Shown piece by piece: positions 20,815-32,383 of a stretch of DNA of 64,000 bases (position 1 is its first letter; the number at the start of each line of letters is the position of its first letter). The notes beneath the pieces are model-generated. The model had not been told where the DNA came from and ran no database searches. It was given only the letters and a program-made list of their open reading frames with translations. Source of the DNA: Pogonophryne albipinna (taxonomy: Eukaryota > Chordata > Actinopteri > Perciformes > Artedidraconidae); NCBI GenBank assembly GCA_028583405.1, contig CM053250.1, positions 40,376,347 through 40,440,346 of the forward strand. Direction: 5' to 3'. Both the position numbers and the translations under genes were made by a program.

Positions 20815-21575
20815 CTCTGTTTTATTAGATTTCGTAAAGCATCTGACTCTAAATGGCAGTTTGTGATTTTGAGGCTATTTCAGTGAAACAAGGCAGTTTT
20901 GAACATTTGACAGATTTATGTTTAATTCTCTGAGAAAGTTACTGAAAGATACACTTTTCTTTTTAAAAGCTGAAAAAAGTAGATAATGAAGTACTCTGTT
21001 TTATTAGATTTCGTTAGGATTCTGACTCTTAATGGCAGTTTTGTGATTTTGAGACTTGAAAACAAGGCTGTTTTGAACATTTGACAGATTTATGCTTAAT
21101 TCTCTCAAAAAGTTACTGAAAGATACACTTTGTATTTAAAAAAAGCTGACCACTACCATGAAGTACCCTGAGTAGATGTCGTTAAGAATCTGACTCTTAA
21201 TGGCATTTTGTGATTTTGAGGTTATTTCAGTGAAGGCTGTTTTGAACATTTTGACAGATTTATGCTTAATTCTCTCAGAAAGTTACTGAAAGATACACTT
21301 TGTGTTTAAAAGCTGAAAAAAAGTAGATAATGAAGTACTTTGTGTCAGGAGATTTCGTCAAGCATCTGACTCTTAATGGTCCTCTCTATATTTGATTCAG
21401 GGTTTGTTTTAAATGATTTGTGCTTTGTGTGTACAGACACACAGAAAAACACTGAAAACACAAAAACCATACTAGTGTTTCCTGCGTTTCTGTGTGTTTC
21501 TGCGTTTCTGTGTGTCTGTGTTTCTGCATTTCTGTGTGTTTCTGCGTTTCTGTGTTTCTGTGGGTGTATAATACG
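20815..21575. repeat. Mirrored tandem repeats (right arm)
   Basis: Mirror of 17240-18015: the 166-180-bp units, then the ACACAGAAACGCAGAA minisatellite. Confidence 0.75.
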
Positions 21576-21794
21576 CACGTTTCAATACACATTTATCCTA
21601 CATCTTCCCCGTTATCCTCCCCTTGTTATAATGAAGACAACAGTGCATGTGAAGGACTGTAATACACATGTATCAGACACACTCCCCTTGCTATAATGAA
21701 GACAACAGTTTTTTTAAATGTAAAAAAACACTTTTTTATTTTTAAAAAAATGTCCTATTTACATTTTTATTTTTTCACACACAAAAATCAATAG

Positions 21795-22260
21795 TTATAC
21801 TGATTGTAACATCCCCAGGACCGTCTCCAGCTTAGAATTCCCCATATTACTGGAGATATCATGGTGGAGTTTTTTCACTTCAGTCAAAATATTCATGTGC
21901 ATGCTGTTTTCGCCACAAAGCTGCATTACATCTACAAACAGAGCATACAATGAGAGCACATGATACACTTTTGATGTTTGTTCCATTTCTTTGGTAATGT
22001 TACAGAATGTTTCGGAAAATGAAGATTCCAGGACCACTTTAAATGTCTCGTTTACAATCGTTTCCCAATGACCTGGAATAGTACTGCCAGAACGAACGAT
22101 ATCCAAAATGTCTTCCAGTTTACAAACTTCATCCATTCTGTTTACACAGGGGTCACTACTCATTCTGTTTTCACTCGCCTCCTCACCACACTTATTAGAA
22201 GGGTATTGACTACATTATGATCACTGTATACAGAGCGTTTTGCAAAATAGTTTCCCATTT
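21795..22260 (-). pseudogene. 154-aa gene, right-arm copy with frameshift
   Basis: Mirror of 16567-17031. The original ATG is present at the outer end, but one base is missing relative to the left arm near 22,178, at about codon 32, with neighbouring substitutions. The remaining frame is open only from an internal methionine (22163 to 21795, 122 codons). A shortened protein is possible; loss of the MGNYF start would remove the possible lipid anchor. Confidence 0.75.
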
Positions 22261-22326
22261 TTTATTTTACTTTAAAGAAAAAAGTCAATGTATCGAACAA
22301 AATCCCTGGCTTCAGTCAACTGCTGG

Positions 22327-22833
22327 TTAATAGTCTTCTTCTTCTCCATCCAACTCGGCATGGATCTTTTCAAGTCTCTCCTTAAGGCGTCTGCAATTTT
22401 TGAGATTGTGAAGAAAAGCCTCCGAAGCGCCTTGGATCCTCCAATCATCCGTGAAAATGTCCTTATCAGTAAGAGTCTGGTCGATCTCAGTAATGAAGTC
22501 GGTGAGCCATAGTCTTTTCATTAACGCGTTGTAATTGTTTCTGAAGTAAAAATCGGACATGTCATTCAGAAAATCGTGTTGCCCCTGGCCGGGGTGACTG
22601 ACTCGGCATCCGTTGCAGATTTCTTCTCTGTACCGATGTATCACCCTCTCTACAATATCAACCAACAACGATTTCACTGTGTCCATAAACAGAGACGTCT
22701 TGGCCCAAGGAGCAAAATCAGCAGCAGTAGTATTGCAGGATTCGGGTGTCCACAATGGTGGTGATGATGGTAGTCCAGGAGTCTGTTCCTGGCAGCAACT
22801 CGCGGGGGGAGTCTTGGTTTTTCTCAGATCCAT
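22327..22833 (-). CDS. 168-aa Cys/His protein, right-arm copy
   Basis: Intact mirror of 15992-16498 with one residue changed (V to L). The start context, Cys/His motif and acidic tail are unchanged. Confidence 0.75.
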   Translation of the reverse strand: MDLRKTKTPPASCCQEQTPGLPSSPPLWTPESCNTTAADFAPWAKTSLFMDTVKSLLVDIVERVIHRYREEICNGCRVSHPGQGQHDFLNDMSDFYFRNNYNALMKRLWLTDFITEIDQTLTDKDIFTDDWRIQGASEAFLHNLKNCRRLKERLEKIHAELDGEEEDY

Positions 22834-22932
22834 GGCTAGTTTACAACGGTCGTCTTAGTGGGGTCCTTCGTTTTAGATGATATGCTGAGTGTAGGGTGGG
22901 ACTTATAGCGTTGAATGGGGAGGAGTCATCTG
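22834..22932 (-). promoter_or_regulatory. Promoter of the 168-aa gene (right arm)
   Basis: Mirror of the 15895-15991 block, with AAGTCCCACCC and the shared leader. Confidence 0.6.
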
Positions 22933-23625
22933 GAGAATTGAAAGTTTTTAGAAAAGTTCTTTAAGCGTTGTAGTTTTTTCATCTATCATATCCAACCAAG
23001 CAGCAATAGGTCAAATTTAAGAATAAGTAATAGTTTGTCAAGATTTTGCATAACAAGTCAAAAAGTATAGTTTGTCAGAAATATGGAAAAAGTCATTGTG
23101 TGCAAATAGTATGTTGAAAATCAAAAAGAAAAGAAACTCTATTCATTACAAATTAATGAATATTTTACCCAGTTCTAAAGTTTTGCACCCCTTGAAAGAA
23201 AACCCCATTCCTACCAAGTACTTCATATTATACCCTTTGTTAAGTGTTGCGTACATCAAAGGTGTATCTTAAAGTATTTTGGTAGCAGAAAATAACTAAA
23301 ATATGTAAGGTTATCAGAAAAGAAAAAACCTTGTTTAACTGAATAAGTGTTTTTACAGCAGTAAAAAACCCTGCCATTAAAAGAAAACCAAATTCCTTAC
23401 AAAAGTACTTCGTAATCTACCATTTGTTAAGTGTTGCATACGCCAAAAGTGTGTATAAAAGTATCTTAGTAACACAAGAAAAGAGAAAAAGTGTTGATGT
23501 TAACAAAAACTGGATTGTTCCACTGAAATAATATATAAATAATTTCAAAAAAGTGCGTTTAAAAGAAAATGTATTCAGATAAAGTATTTTGTTAGAATAT
23601 TAAGTCCAAGATGGTTACATTTTAC
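22933..23625. repeat. Mirrored A/T-rich repeats and 268-aa-type gene remnant (right arm)
   Basis: 22,945-23,025 mirrors the decayed 268-aa-type 3' fragment. The rest mirrors the gtgttactaagatac repeats of 15,197-15,800. The 66-aa open frame at 23072-23272 is not conserved as a frame and was not called. Confidence 0.65.
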
Positions 23626-23629
23626 CTCT

Positions 23630-23635
23630 TAAACC
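23630..23635. other. Empty target site of the 1.4 kb transposon
   Basis: TAAACC (GGTTTA on the other strand) occurs once, in sequence that matches both flanks of 13794-15190. This arm never received the transposon, or lost it precisely. Confidence 0.8.
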
Positions 23636-23706
23636 ATTTGTATTATATTTTTGTTTTCCTAATAAAAGACAGAGTCACCTGAATTAATTTTGTCTCCATA
23701 CCTTTT

Positions 23707-23889
23707 TTATTTTTTACATTTTGTAACAATCTTTAAACATTTGTAGAGACCAAACACTGTGGTCAAAATGAGTGTCTTTATGACGTCTCTCACACAGTTG
23801 GTATTTTTCACAAGATTCATTTTTAAACACATCATCTTGATACAGAGATAACACATTTTCGTAAGACCTTTTACATAGGCAGAAAACAC
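23707..23889 (-). CDS. Small Cys/Lys-rich 60-aa protein, right-arm copy
   Basis: Exact protein mirror of 13534-13716, with the same promoter block (23,895-23,975) and AATAAA overlapping the stop. Confidence 0.5.
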   Translation of the reverse strand: MFSAYVKGLTKMCYLCIKMMCLKMNLVKNTNCVRDVIKTLILTTVFGLYKCLKIVTKCKK

Positions 23890-23948
23890 AATGCTTTTCT
23901 TTGAGGGGTCTTTAGTTTTAAATGATCTGGTGAGGAGGGTGTGACTTG

Positions 23949-24755
23949 TTATGTTGAGTGGGAGGCTGAGTCCTCTGCAAAAGTGAGTGTCTTTTTCACC
24001 AGTATAATGTCCATCGATGTCTGACTCTGTTTAAAAAGTTCTTTAAGCTTTGTAGCTTTTCCATCAATCATTTTCAGCCAAGCAGTCAGAGGCACCCGCA
24101 AGGATGTCTGAAAAACCCCGCATGTAGAGTTGAAATACTCCAAAACAAAATCATCAGAGGGGTCCTTCCCCAGCGTCACCACACGGCTTGCACGGTAATA
24201 CCATCGCCCCGATGGTCCGCTTTTAGTTTCCCAGACGGTGCTTGTCAGAATTCTTCTCACTTCTGGCGGCGGGGGGATATCTCCTTCTTCTTCTTCCTTC
24301 ACATTGAGGGGCAGCGGTGAAAACTCTTCTTTGATCTCGCATGCTGTTTGCGTTTCTTTGCTTTTCGTTGCAAATATCTTGTACATCGATGGTTCCACTA
24401 TGGTTTCTTGATGCACTACTTCTTCCGATACAATGGTTGCGTGGAGATCTCTGGAAGACACCAGAGTTAATACAGCCCAATCTGTTGAGGTCAGTGTCGC
24501 TTTAACACAACGGGGTCCATACGTTTCTCCATTCTTCAGATTGTAGAAATGCAGTTCATTCGCCATATAGTTGAATACATAACCCCAAACATCGCCATTT
24601 TTCAGAGTCCATTCTTCATGAAGTTCCACGGCTGGAGGCGTCTGAACCCGGGCCAGATACTGCATTCGTTTCTTGACTGGTGCTCCGGATGGATGGCGGT
24701 AAGTTGTCACAGGCGTCTCGCTGATTAAACCCATATCGAGGCGTCTCTTGGCCAT
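23949..24755 (-). CDS. 268-aa protein, right-arm copy
   Basis: Mirror of 12668-13474 with one residue changed (L to P near 147). The reading frame, acidic Pro-rich linker and terminal residues are the same. Confidence 0.75.
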   Translation of the reverse strand: MAKRRLDMGLISETPVTTYRHPSGAPVKKRMQYLARVQTPPAVELHEEWTLKNGDVWGYVFNYMANELHFYNLKNGETYGPRCVKATLTSTDWAVLTLVSSRDLHATIVSEEVVHQETIVEPSMYKIFATKSKETQTACEIKEEFSPLPLNVKEEEEGDIPPPPEVRRILTSTVWETKSGPSGRWYYRASRVVTLGKDPSDDFVLEYFNSTCGVFQTSLRVPLTAWLKMIDGKATKLKELFKQSQTSMDIILVKKTLTFAEDSASHST

Positions 24756-24840
24756 TTCTTTTTTTTTGAAAAGGTGACTTGGTGAGCGTAAATGACTGGC
24801 TTGTTATTTAGTTTGAGCGTATTTCTTTTTTCATCTATTT

Positions 24841-24925
24841 CCACCCCCTTACTTTTAAATGATCTGGTGAGGAGGGCGGGACTTGTTATGTTGAGTGGGA
24901 GGCACTGTAAAAGTTAGTCTTTTTC
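24841..24925 (-). promoter_or_regulatory. Promoter of the 268-aa gene (right arm)
   Basis: Mirror of 12497-12573: TTTAAAA, GTCCCGCCCT and cctcccactcaacat, plus the tail of the lost gene copy. Confidence 0.55.
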
Positions 24926-25161
24926 ACCATTCAAACCTTTTTTTTGTTGCATACAGGAAATTCTTATAGTGGTGTATAGTAATTATAAAAAAGACAAAGA
25001 TCATGTTTTTTTAAATTGTGGCTGTTTTATTTAGTTTTCAGCGTATTTCTTTTTAAAGACTAACTCCAACCCCTCGCTTCTCACCTCACAGAGAGTGTCT
25101 TAATCAACATACAGATTAACATACCAGGCTTATCTCTAACCCCCACACAAAGGCCAACTCC

Positions 25162-25163
<2 letters not shown>

Positions 25164-25236
<73 letters not shown>
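25164..25236. repeat. (GT)n microsatellite, inner (right arm)
   Basis: Mirror of 12137-12257, but shorter. Confidence 0.95.
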
Positions 25237-25237
<1 letters not shown>

Positions 25238-25799
25238 GAAGTGAAATATTTGTATGTATTCATGTTAGCAAACTATGAATAAGCTTAAATGGGAAATAAT
25301 CTGTGTAAAACTGTGAGCTGGATTTGGGGCCTGTTGACATGTGTTTTTGAGGACAAAGGGAGATGGGGGGAAGGTAAGAGCATGTCTTGGTTTGCATCCA
25401 ACTTAGATCTAGAGATAATGGAGCTGACCTACAGTGATTGGGGAAACCTAAGATCTGAGGTGTTGGTGATATTTGGGCGGCCAATCAAGGAGGTCCAAAA
25501 GGGAGGATCAGATAACTCCTCCCATCCCATTGTAAGACAAGTATAAAACACAGACACACGCTGTGTTCAGTCTCTTTTCTCTGGCTGGCTCAAGTGATCA
25601 TCAGGTAAATTCGGGATCCCAAAGATAACTGTATTGAATTTGTACTGTATTGATTGTATTGCATTGTCATATTACCATTAAAGTGGATTATTGTTTAACG
25701 GTTACTTGGTAGCTCTGGATTCCTTCCTGTATTATAACCAGCTTGATAGGGACGCGCGGAGATTTGAAAAGCGGACCAGTTATCCCTTAAAATCTCCAT

Positions 25800-25801
<2 letters not shown>
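25237..25801 (+). repeat. Solo LTR (right arm)
   Basis: A 565-bp sequence, TGAAGTG to CTCCATCA, nearly identical to the two LTRs of the left arm and inserted at the same place in the microsatellite. No internal region is present, as expected after LTR-LTR recombination. An assembly collapse is an alternative. Confidence 0.85.

Positions 25802-25882
<81 letters not shown>
25802..25882. repeat. (GT)n microsatellite, outer (right arm)
   Basis: Mirror of 9349-9450. Confidence 0.95.
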
Positions 25883-25885
<3 letters not shown>

Positions 25886-26049
25886 ATTGTTCTTAAGGTA
25901 GGGGGTAGGTCATTTTGGAGAAACCATCTCGAGTGAGCGAGAATTAGAAAATACACAACCAAAAATCTGCCGCTTCCTCACATAGCCCCTCCTCCAGCAC
26001 ACATGAACGCGCTCCACATGACCAGAAAGAGGGCACGAGATAAGTTTAT

Positions 26050-26200
26050 GCAAAGATCTCTGGCTGTAGGCGTCTGACTCCAGCCCCGCTGAGGCATTCG
26101 TTTCTTGAATGGCGCTACGGACGGATGGCGGTAAGTTGTCACAGGCGTCTCTTGGCCATTTTTCTTTTTTGCAAGGTGACTTGGTAAGTGGAAATTACTG
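26050..26200 (-). pseudogene. Decayed 5' fragment of the 268-aa gene (right arm)
   Basis: Mirror of 9000-9180, with the same 27-bp deletion between gagacgcct repeats. The deletion therefore predates the arm duplication or was spread by gene conversion. The stretch 26,201-26,430 shows nothing recognisable. Confidence 0.65.
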
Positions 26201-26429
26201 TCTTTTTAATTTGAGAATATTCCTATTTTCATCTAATTCCCCCTATCTGATAGCCTCTGAGGCCCAAAAGGAAGGGGGTGGAGAAAAGGGGGGAGAGGCC
26301 TGTGCGGGGGTTAGACAGTCTCACACATAACTTCAAAAGACACACCTAGATTAACATCAAAAGGCTTATAACACACCACCTCAAAGGGCATAACATCACA
26401 GGCTAATTAGATTATACAACCCTGAGGGG

Positions 26430-26815
26430 GACCAGACTGCGTAACTTCAAAGAGACTGCATTAATCAACACATCAAAGAAATAGACAACAAAGGCACTAC
26501 CCTAGGGGGCTTTTCACACCTACCTATTATCTCACATCAAAGAAATAGACTACAAGGGGGGACATGGGCCAGACAACATAACTTCAAAGAGACTACCTTA
26601 ATCAACACATCAAAGAAATAGACAACAAAGGCACTACCCTGGGGGGCTTTTCACACCTACCTATTATCTCACATCAAAGAATTAGACTACAAGGGGGGAC
26701 AGGGCCAGACAACATAACTTCAAAGAGACTACCTTAATCAACACATCAAAGAAATAGACAACAAAGGCACTACCCTGGGGGGCTTTTCACACCTACCTGT
26801 TATCTCACATCAAAA
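26430..26815. repeat. 137-bp tandem repeat array (right arm)
   Basis: Mirror of 8412-8820 with the same three units. Confidence 0.8.
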
Positions 26816-26989
26816 GATCTCGAACAATGGGAGGCGGGACTTAGCTCATTAACATGATTGTACCCAATCACATCAAAGGGTTTCGAACAATGGAGGCGGG
26901 ACTTAGCTCATTTGCATAATTGGGGGCGTGTCACTTGTCACTTTTTTATGCATACTAATGAGACGAAAGGGGCATTTGTACTACTACTT

Positions 26990-27081
26990 ATGTGTGTAAG
27001 AGTGAAAATGTATGTATGTATAAGGAGATTGTATGTGCGTGAGAGGACCAGTATGAATTACGGCCTGCACGGCCCCTCATA
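26990..27081 (-). repeat. Right terminal inverted repeat of the 25.8 kb element
   Basis: A 92-bp inverted copy of 1269-1360, ending GGCCCCTCATA. It is followed by CCCTTG, the right copy of the target duplication (27082-27087). Confidence 0.85.
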
Positions 27082-28703
27082 CCCTTGCCACTATCACATT
27101 TCACTAAATTGAGGAAAACATGTTAAAATTTCATTTGGAATAATAGACGACACAGGCTACGTTTGACGTTATTATACTTGCCGTATGACAGAGGAGGACT
27201 CAAACTTCCAGTGGTATTACTGGGCCGCCCAATTACGCAGCATAATGTATTACTTCTCCCCCGACCCAGTCCCAGCGTGGGTAGACATCGAAGCCTTTTC
27301 ACTTACCCCTAAATTGCCACTTAACTCATACATATATTCTGCCAATGTTAAAAAGCTTAGGGAACAAACATCTAACCCATTTGTATTGAATATGATCAAT
27401 GTTTGGTATAAAATTCAAGATGTGCTAGGGGGAGAATCATCAATGTCCCATTTTAGCCCAATCTGGGGAAATGACCAATTTAAACCAGGAAGAAGGAAGA
27501 ATGGACCAAGGTTTCCATCATTGGGCAACAAAAGGTCTATAGGAGATATGTTTCAAGATGAAACGTTGATGTAATTTGAACAGTTGCGTACTAAATTTGG
27601 CCTTTCAAATAGCAGTTTTTATAAATACTTACAGGTACGAAGCTTTATAACTGCATCCCTAAACAGTTATTAACTCCCCCACCACTTTCTGAACTGGAAC
27701 GATTGATCTCTGATAATTGTCATGGGAAAAGGCTTATTTCAGTGCTTTATGACTTGTTGGTTTTTAACTCCACTGAATCCTCTACCGACCAGCTTAACGC
27801 CTGGAAGGAAGATATACAGGAGGATATTTCCTTGGACGACGGGGGTGTGATATGTACTGAGGCACATGGGCAAACTGCGAATACCAGATTAAGATTGCTA
27901 CAACACAACTGGCTCGCACGTACATAACACCTGTGATATTACATCAGTTTAATAACAACATTCCAGATATATGTACTAAGTGTGAACAGTCTAAAGGCAC
28001 ACTTTTTCACTGCATGTGGGAGTGCAAAGAGATTGCAACTTTCTGGTGCGAGATCTCACAAATAATTCACAAAATGCTAGATGTTAAGATAACACATGAT
28101 CCTAAATGGTTTATTTTGGGACTTTACCCCTCCACCCCAGTCATGACAAAGAATAAAAAGAATCTCATAAACATGTGTTTACTCCAAGCAAAACGCTCAA
28201 TTGCCTTGTCATGGAAGAACACTCAGAGGCCACATGTGGGCCACTGGCTGAGGGAAATGAGTAATTGCTGTTCTATGGAAAAGATAACGTATATTCTGAA
28301 AAGGAAAAATGAAACCTATGATAAGGTTTGGGGCCCGTTTACTCAACTGTTAGGTGATGTTAATGTGTCAAACATGCTAAGAAATAACAACGGGAATCCA
28401 TGAGAGCGATCTGGTTGAATGGAAAAGTAAAGTACTTCTTAAACTGATGTGACTATGTACACTTTTTAGGATAATGTTGCTACTGCCCAATTTTATTTTA
28501 TTTTATTTTTAAATTTAATTTCATTAATGTCTCTTAATTTTATTATATATTTTATATTTCAATTAAATTTTTGTAATGTCTTTTCTTTGTCTCTGTTTTT
28601 CACATCATTTGTTTTATTTTAATGTTTTGTTGTAAGTTTTGTAAGGGATGGTGTTGTTTAAAAGAATGAAAAATTAATAAACATATTGTTTAAAAAAATA
28701 ATA
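27082..28703 (+). mobile_element. L1-type LINE, 3' portion (decayed)
   Basis: Continues the L1 frame interrupted at 1268. Fragments 27185-27574, 27703-27927 and 27933-28403 lie in shifted frames and resemble the C-terminal part of L1 ORF2, including a Cys/His-type segment (CTKCEQSKGTLFHCMWEC). An A/T-rich 3' region with several AATAAA-like signals follows and ends in an A-rich tail near 28,700. Confidence 0.8.
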
Positions 28704-28731
28704 AAAAAGGTTGCCGACCGCTGCTCTAGGC
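28704..28731. repeat. Possible hAT terminus
   Basis: On the minus strand this reads CAGCGGTCGGCAACCTTTTT, typical of hAT ends. It is followed by CTCTAGGC, like other hAT targets here. I did not find its partner end. Confidence 0.4.
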
Positions 28732-28879
28732 TGTTGCTCGGCGTGGTGAGAATATTGCTCCACTTTCTCCGGTCCCCGAGATTGGGCTTCCAGCAGCTCT
28801 GGAGAGAGCTTTCGCACCTGTGGCCACTAACGGTCATCATTTTAGTTAATCTTAAATGTTTCCATCTAATGCTTTGTAA

Positions 28880-29800
28880 GTTTGTTTCGTAACGGAAGAA
28901 ATGTAAATATATTTATAAAACGGACAAGTCAAATCAAGCAATCTGATTGGTCGATAGCGTTTTTGATTACAGATTTGAAAACATCATTGCTTGCTTTAAA
29001 AGTAGCACAATTCATTATGTCAAACCTTGGAAAGTATCTAGATATCCCTGCCCTAATGCCAAAGGAACTGCACACTGAATATGTTTTGCCGTTTGATGTC
29101 TATGTCTGGACCGCTGCGTAAAAAGGAGGGTTTCTGCCCGTTACTTCTCCGCTGCTTTCTTGTCCCAGTTTGAAAAGTTTGCTTTTCAGCCCGACTGTAT
29201 ACAGTTTTTCTCAGACGCGGAGGGACACTGACTTGTTGTGAAAAGTAACTACAATTCTACCCGTGGTATACGCTCAGTATATCACGGCTAGGAACCAATC
29301 AGATTGCTTGATTTGAATTGTCCGTTTTATAATTAAGCAATCATACACGAGAGGCCGTTCTTGAACATCATTATTGGTACGACAGTACTGCGGCAGGACC
29401 GAGGCGCTTGCGCCGAGGTCCGTACGCCTGTACAGGGTTTCTGCCCCGTTACTTCTCCGCTGTTTTTTTGTCGCTCTTGTCTTGTCAGTTAGAAAAGCAA
29501 ACTGCATGCAGTTTGCTTTTCGGCCAAACTGTATACAAGAAACAAATCTGTAATCAAAAGTTCCTCAAAAACGCTATCGAAGCAGTTCCTGCCGTTGCTA
29601 CGTTAGTTCAAACAGTAACAACGGACTTTTTTTCTTAGCGGATGCATGTCAATTTAAATCAATACATACATCTATTTTTTAAATCAATAAAATAATTTTC
29701 TAAATCCACAAAAGCATTTCAATTAATATTGGGAGTCATATCGTTACTTTGTTGAGAATGTGGCCAAGTAATAACACCTTCATGCCGATCTAGATCCCTC
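28880..29800. repeat. Interspersed repeat with 37-bp inverted arms
   Basis: 28,914-28,950 (acggacaagtcaaatcaagc and onward) is inverted at about 29,294-29,331. The 28,975-29,150 interior is nearly identical to 35,115-35,290. 29,640-29,780 is the inverse of about 34,890-35,030. It is a non-coding repeat family also present inside the hAT element at 34029-35951. The stretch 28,732-28,880 shows nothing recognisable. Confidence 0.55.
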
Positions 29801-30727
29801 CGCTTGGCGTCGGGCTCCTGATCAGCCTGTCGGTGTTCTTTTCCCCATAATGACCGCGTCGCTGCACATTATCCCTTACATATACCTGCTGATTGTACAC
29901 CCTCAACTGTAAGATGGATAAAAAAGGACATCAGGGAATCAACTAGGTATGAAACAGACTGAAAAGTGTATCCATGTTTCTTTATGTTTAGCACTATAGG
30001 CAAATAAAAAAAACGTCCAGATCCGATCTGTGAATTTGTAAAAGTCCACATTAGATTTGTAAATCAGTAAATATTTGGGTGAAATAATGCAAAACAAAGT
30101 CGCTGAGAGGCTGAGGCCAGGCCTGTTTGATATTGTGTGACACGCTACAAAAAAGTACTTGCTGAGATCAAAAACTCTGTTGCAAAATAATGTGAAAACT
30201 GGGATGATCAACTTATTCTCCTTGGACATGTACATTGTTATATTAATCAGAACAATAATTTCAACTTGCGGTCAACAAGAAGTACAACGGCCCTGTGTCA
30301 CCCTCTCTTCCACACACACCTCACGCAGGTGAACAGGATTATAATGAGTGCCGTCCATATCCATGTGACCCAAGCCAACCAATCAATTGTGCTCAAACAA
30401 ATATCTTATATTAAAACAAAAGGCAATACTAAACACGTTTCATGGCTCTTACACTTACAAAAATGTAATATGTCTTTTTTTTGTTTGTTAATAATAGAAA
30501 ATCAGTAGTACTTTCCTTTTTAGCAATGATTTACTCTTTATGGTAATGAACATCAGGGAAATCTTGTTATAACCATTCATATCTACATTTTATCAAAACA
30601 ATATGGTCAAAATAAAAATGCAACATCATTGTTTTTGCATAGCTTACACATTAAAGGGTACATTTTTACAGGAGCAGCACTTTGAGACAAACATGAAAAT
30701 GTCTCATTTTGCCGAAGGGTTGCTTAG
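29800..30727. other. Nothing recognised
   Basis: A/T-rich sequence without a convincing gene or repeat boundary. It adjoins the last exon of the host gene, and part may be its 3' untranslated or downstream region. Confidence 0.4.
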
Positions 30728-32383
30728 TTACTGTAGTGTCCTTCTGAGGAACTCCACCAGCAGGTGATGAGGGAAACCAAAATCCATCTGAATCACCGTG
30801 AAGCCCTTCAGCACAGAAAGAGGAAGGGAAAGGGGAGAAGCGATGTGATTAAAACACAGAGGATGAGGAGATGAAAAAGGTCCAGAGAACACTCACCTCC
30901 TGAGGAAGCACCTCCGGGCTGAAGATGTCAAACAGGTAAGTTCCCTGTTCGTTCAGAAGCCTGGTTACCTCTGTCTCACACACTGCAAGACATGCCACAG
31001 AAATATCATAGAAAACACACCACTGTACCTCTTCTCTCAAATTGTAATTCAACAAAAAGAATGCGATATGAAGCCATTACAGGTTCCACTTAGTTCCCTG
31101 AACTGCATTTTGCTGTAAGTTGACTCAAGCTTGGCAGTGCTGTTAAAGATGATTAGTTTCAATGGTATCACAACTACTGCTGCTACTATAGCACAACACA
31201 CAGTGTTACTACCGGATTAGCAACAGCCAACAGAAAATAAATACATTTAAGGATATTGAAGTCCAAATCAGCTGCAAGGAGACATTTGTTTGAAGGAATC
31301 CAGCAAAGTGCTCAGTTTAAAAATCTATACAGTAATGAATGTACAATAAAGGGCATTGGAAAATCATATGAGTCTTGCTTGTTAAATAAGTAATTTAAGT
31401 ATCCTTTTTTATTTTTAAATGATACATTGCCAGTTATCTTTTCATTTTAGAAGAATGCTTTACAATGATGGAGTGAATCGGATAAGGTTTAAGACAGGTT
31501 TCACTTTTTATATTTGTATTTCTCTGGACTTACCAGACAGGACTTTGGGAATTCCTATTTTCTCCACAGCTTCTCTGATAAAATCCAGTTGTGCCTGATC
31601 CAGATGCTGGAAAAAGAGGGAGAGCTAATTGAACCCCAATCTAATTCCATATTTTATCCAAACAGACTTGCAGTGTATATGCTGATTACATGTGTCATGG
31701 TCAAAGGAAGGATCCAGCTATTATATTTTGAAGGAGTTGGACAGGATGTCTTGTTGGTGGGACACATGAAAAACACTTTCTACACATAATGAAAACATCT
31801 TACCGATTGGTTTTGTGAGGAAAACTCAGCCTGTAGAACGTAGATCCTAGAGAGGAGGATAATCACACACTGAGCACACAGAGCTGATGTAGTGGAGTTG
31901 GTATTGTGGTATTTATACAGAACTGCTTCATCTGCATAAGAACATTTCTGTAGCTCACTGGCAACAAACGGCAATCCAACACTCAGGCAGATGGAAGAGC
32001 AAAAATGGCCAGATGTGTGAAAGAGCTTTGTTTCAAAGTCCTCTAGAAGAACCTGGTTGTGTGCCCAATGAATGCCTTTGGAGATGTGGCTCTCTCCATG
32101 TGACCAGTGACTGAACACAGCCCTCCTCACCTCTCCTTCCGGAGTGTGCCATTCAGGACAATCAGTTTGATTTGAACATACTGACACCTTTAGTATGACT
32201 TCCTGCCTGTTCATGCTGAATTTAATTACAGATTAAAATAGTATGCATGTGTTTCAGTCTGTAAGTAGGTCGTTTGAAATTCAGTAGGTTTTTAAAAACC
32301 AACAAAACGTCTTACTCCGATCGGTTACTCTGCAGGAACACTTTCTTGTCAGCATAGGAAACAGTGATGTCCATATCCACTTC
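30728..32383 (-). CDS. Unidentified host gene, five 3'-terminal coding exons
   Basis: Five exons with consensus splice sites join in one frame on the minus strand: 32316-32383, 31804-31846, 31534-31606, 30897-30982 and 30728-30805 (stop TAA at 30728-30730). Each has an AG acceptor and a GT donor (gtaag or gtgag). Phases agree at all four junctions. Together they encode about 115 residues, with segments such as VDMDITVSYADKKVFLQS, HLDQAQLDFIREAVEKIG and TVIQMDFGFPHHLLVEF. The upstream exons are not recognised and may lie beyond the hAT cluster. I do not recognise the family. It is the only ordinary chromosomal gene I can support here. Confidence 0.7.

Noticed and set aside
31780..32214. 144-aa minus-strand ORF as a gene
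   Set aside because: It reads through introns of the host gene. Only its 31804-31846 part fits the exon phases, and a candidate extra exon near 32,120-32,215 does not fit them.
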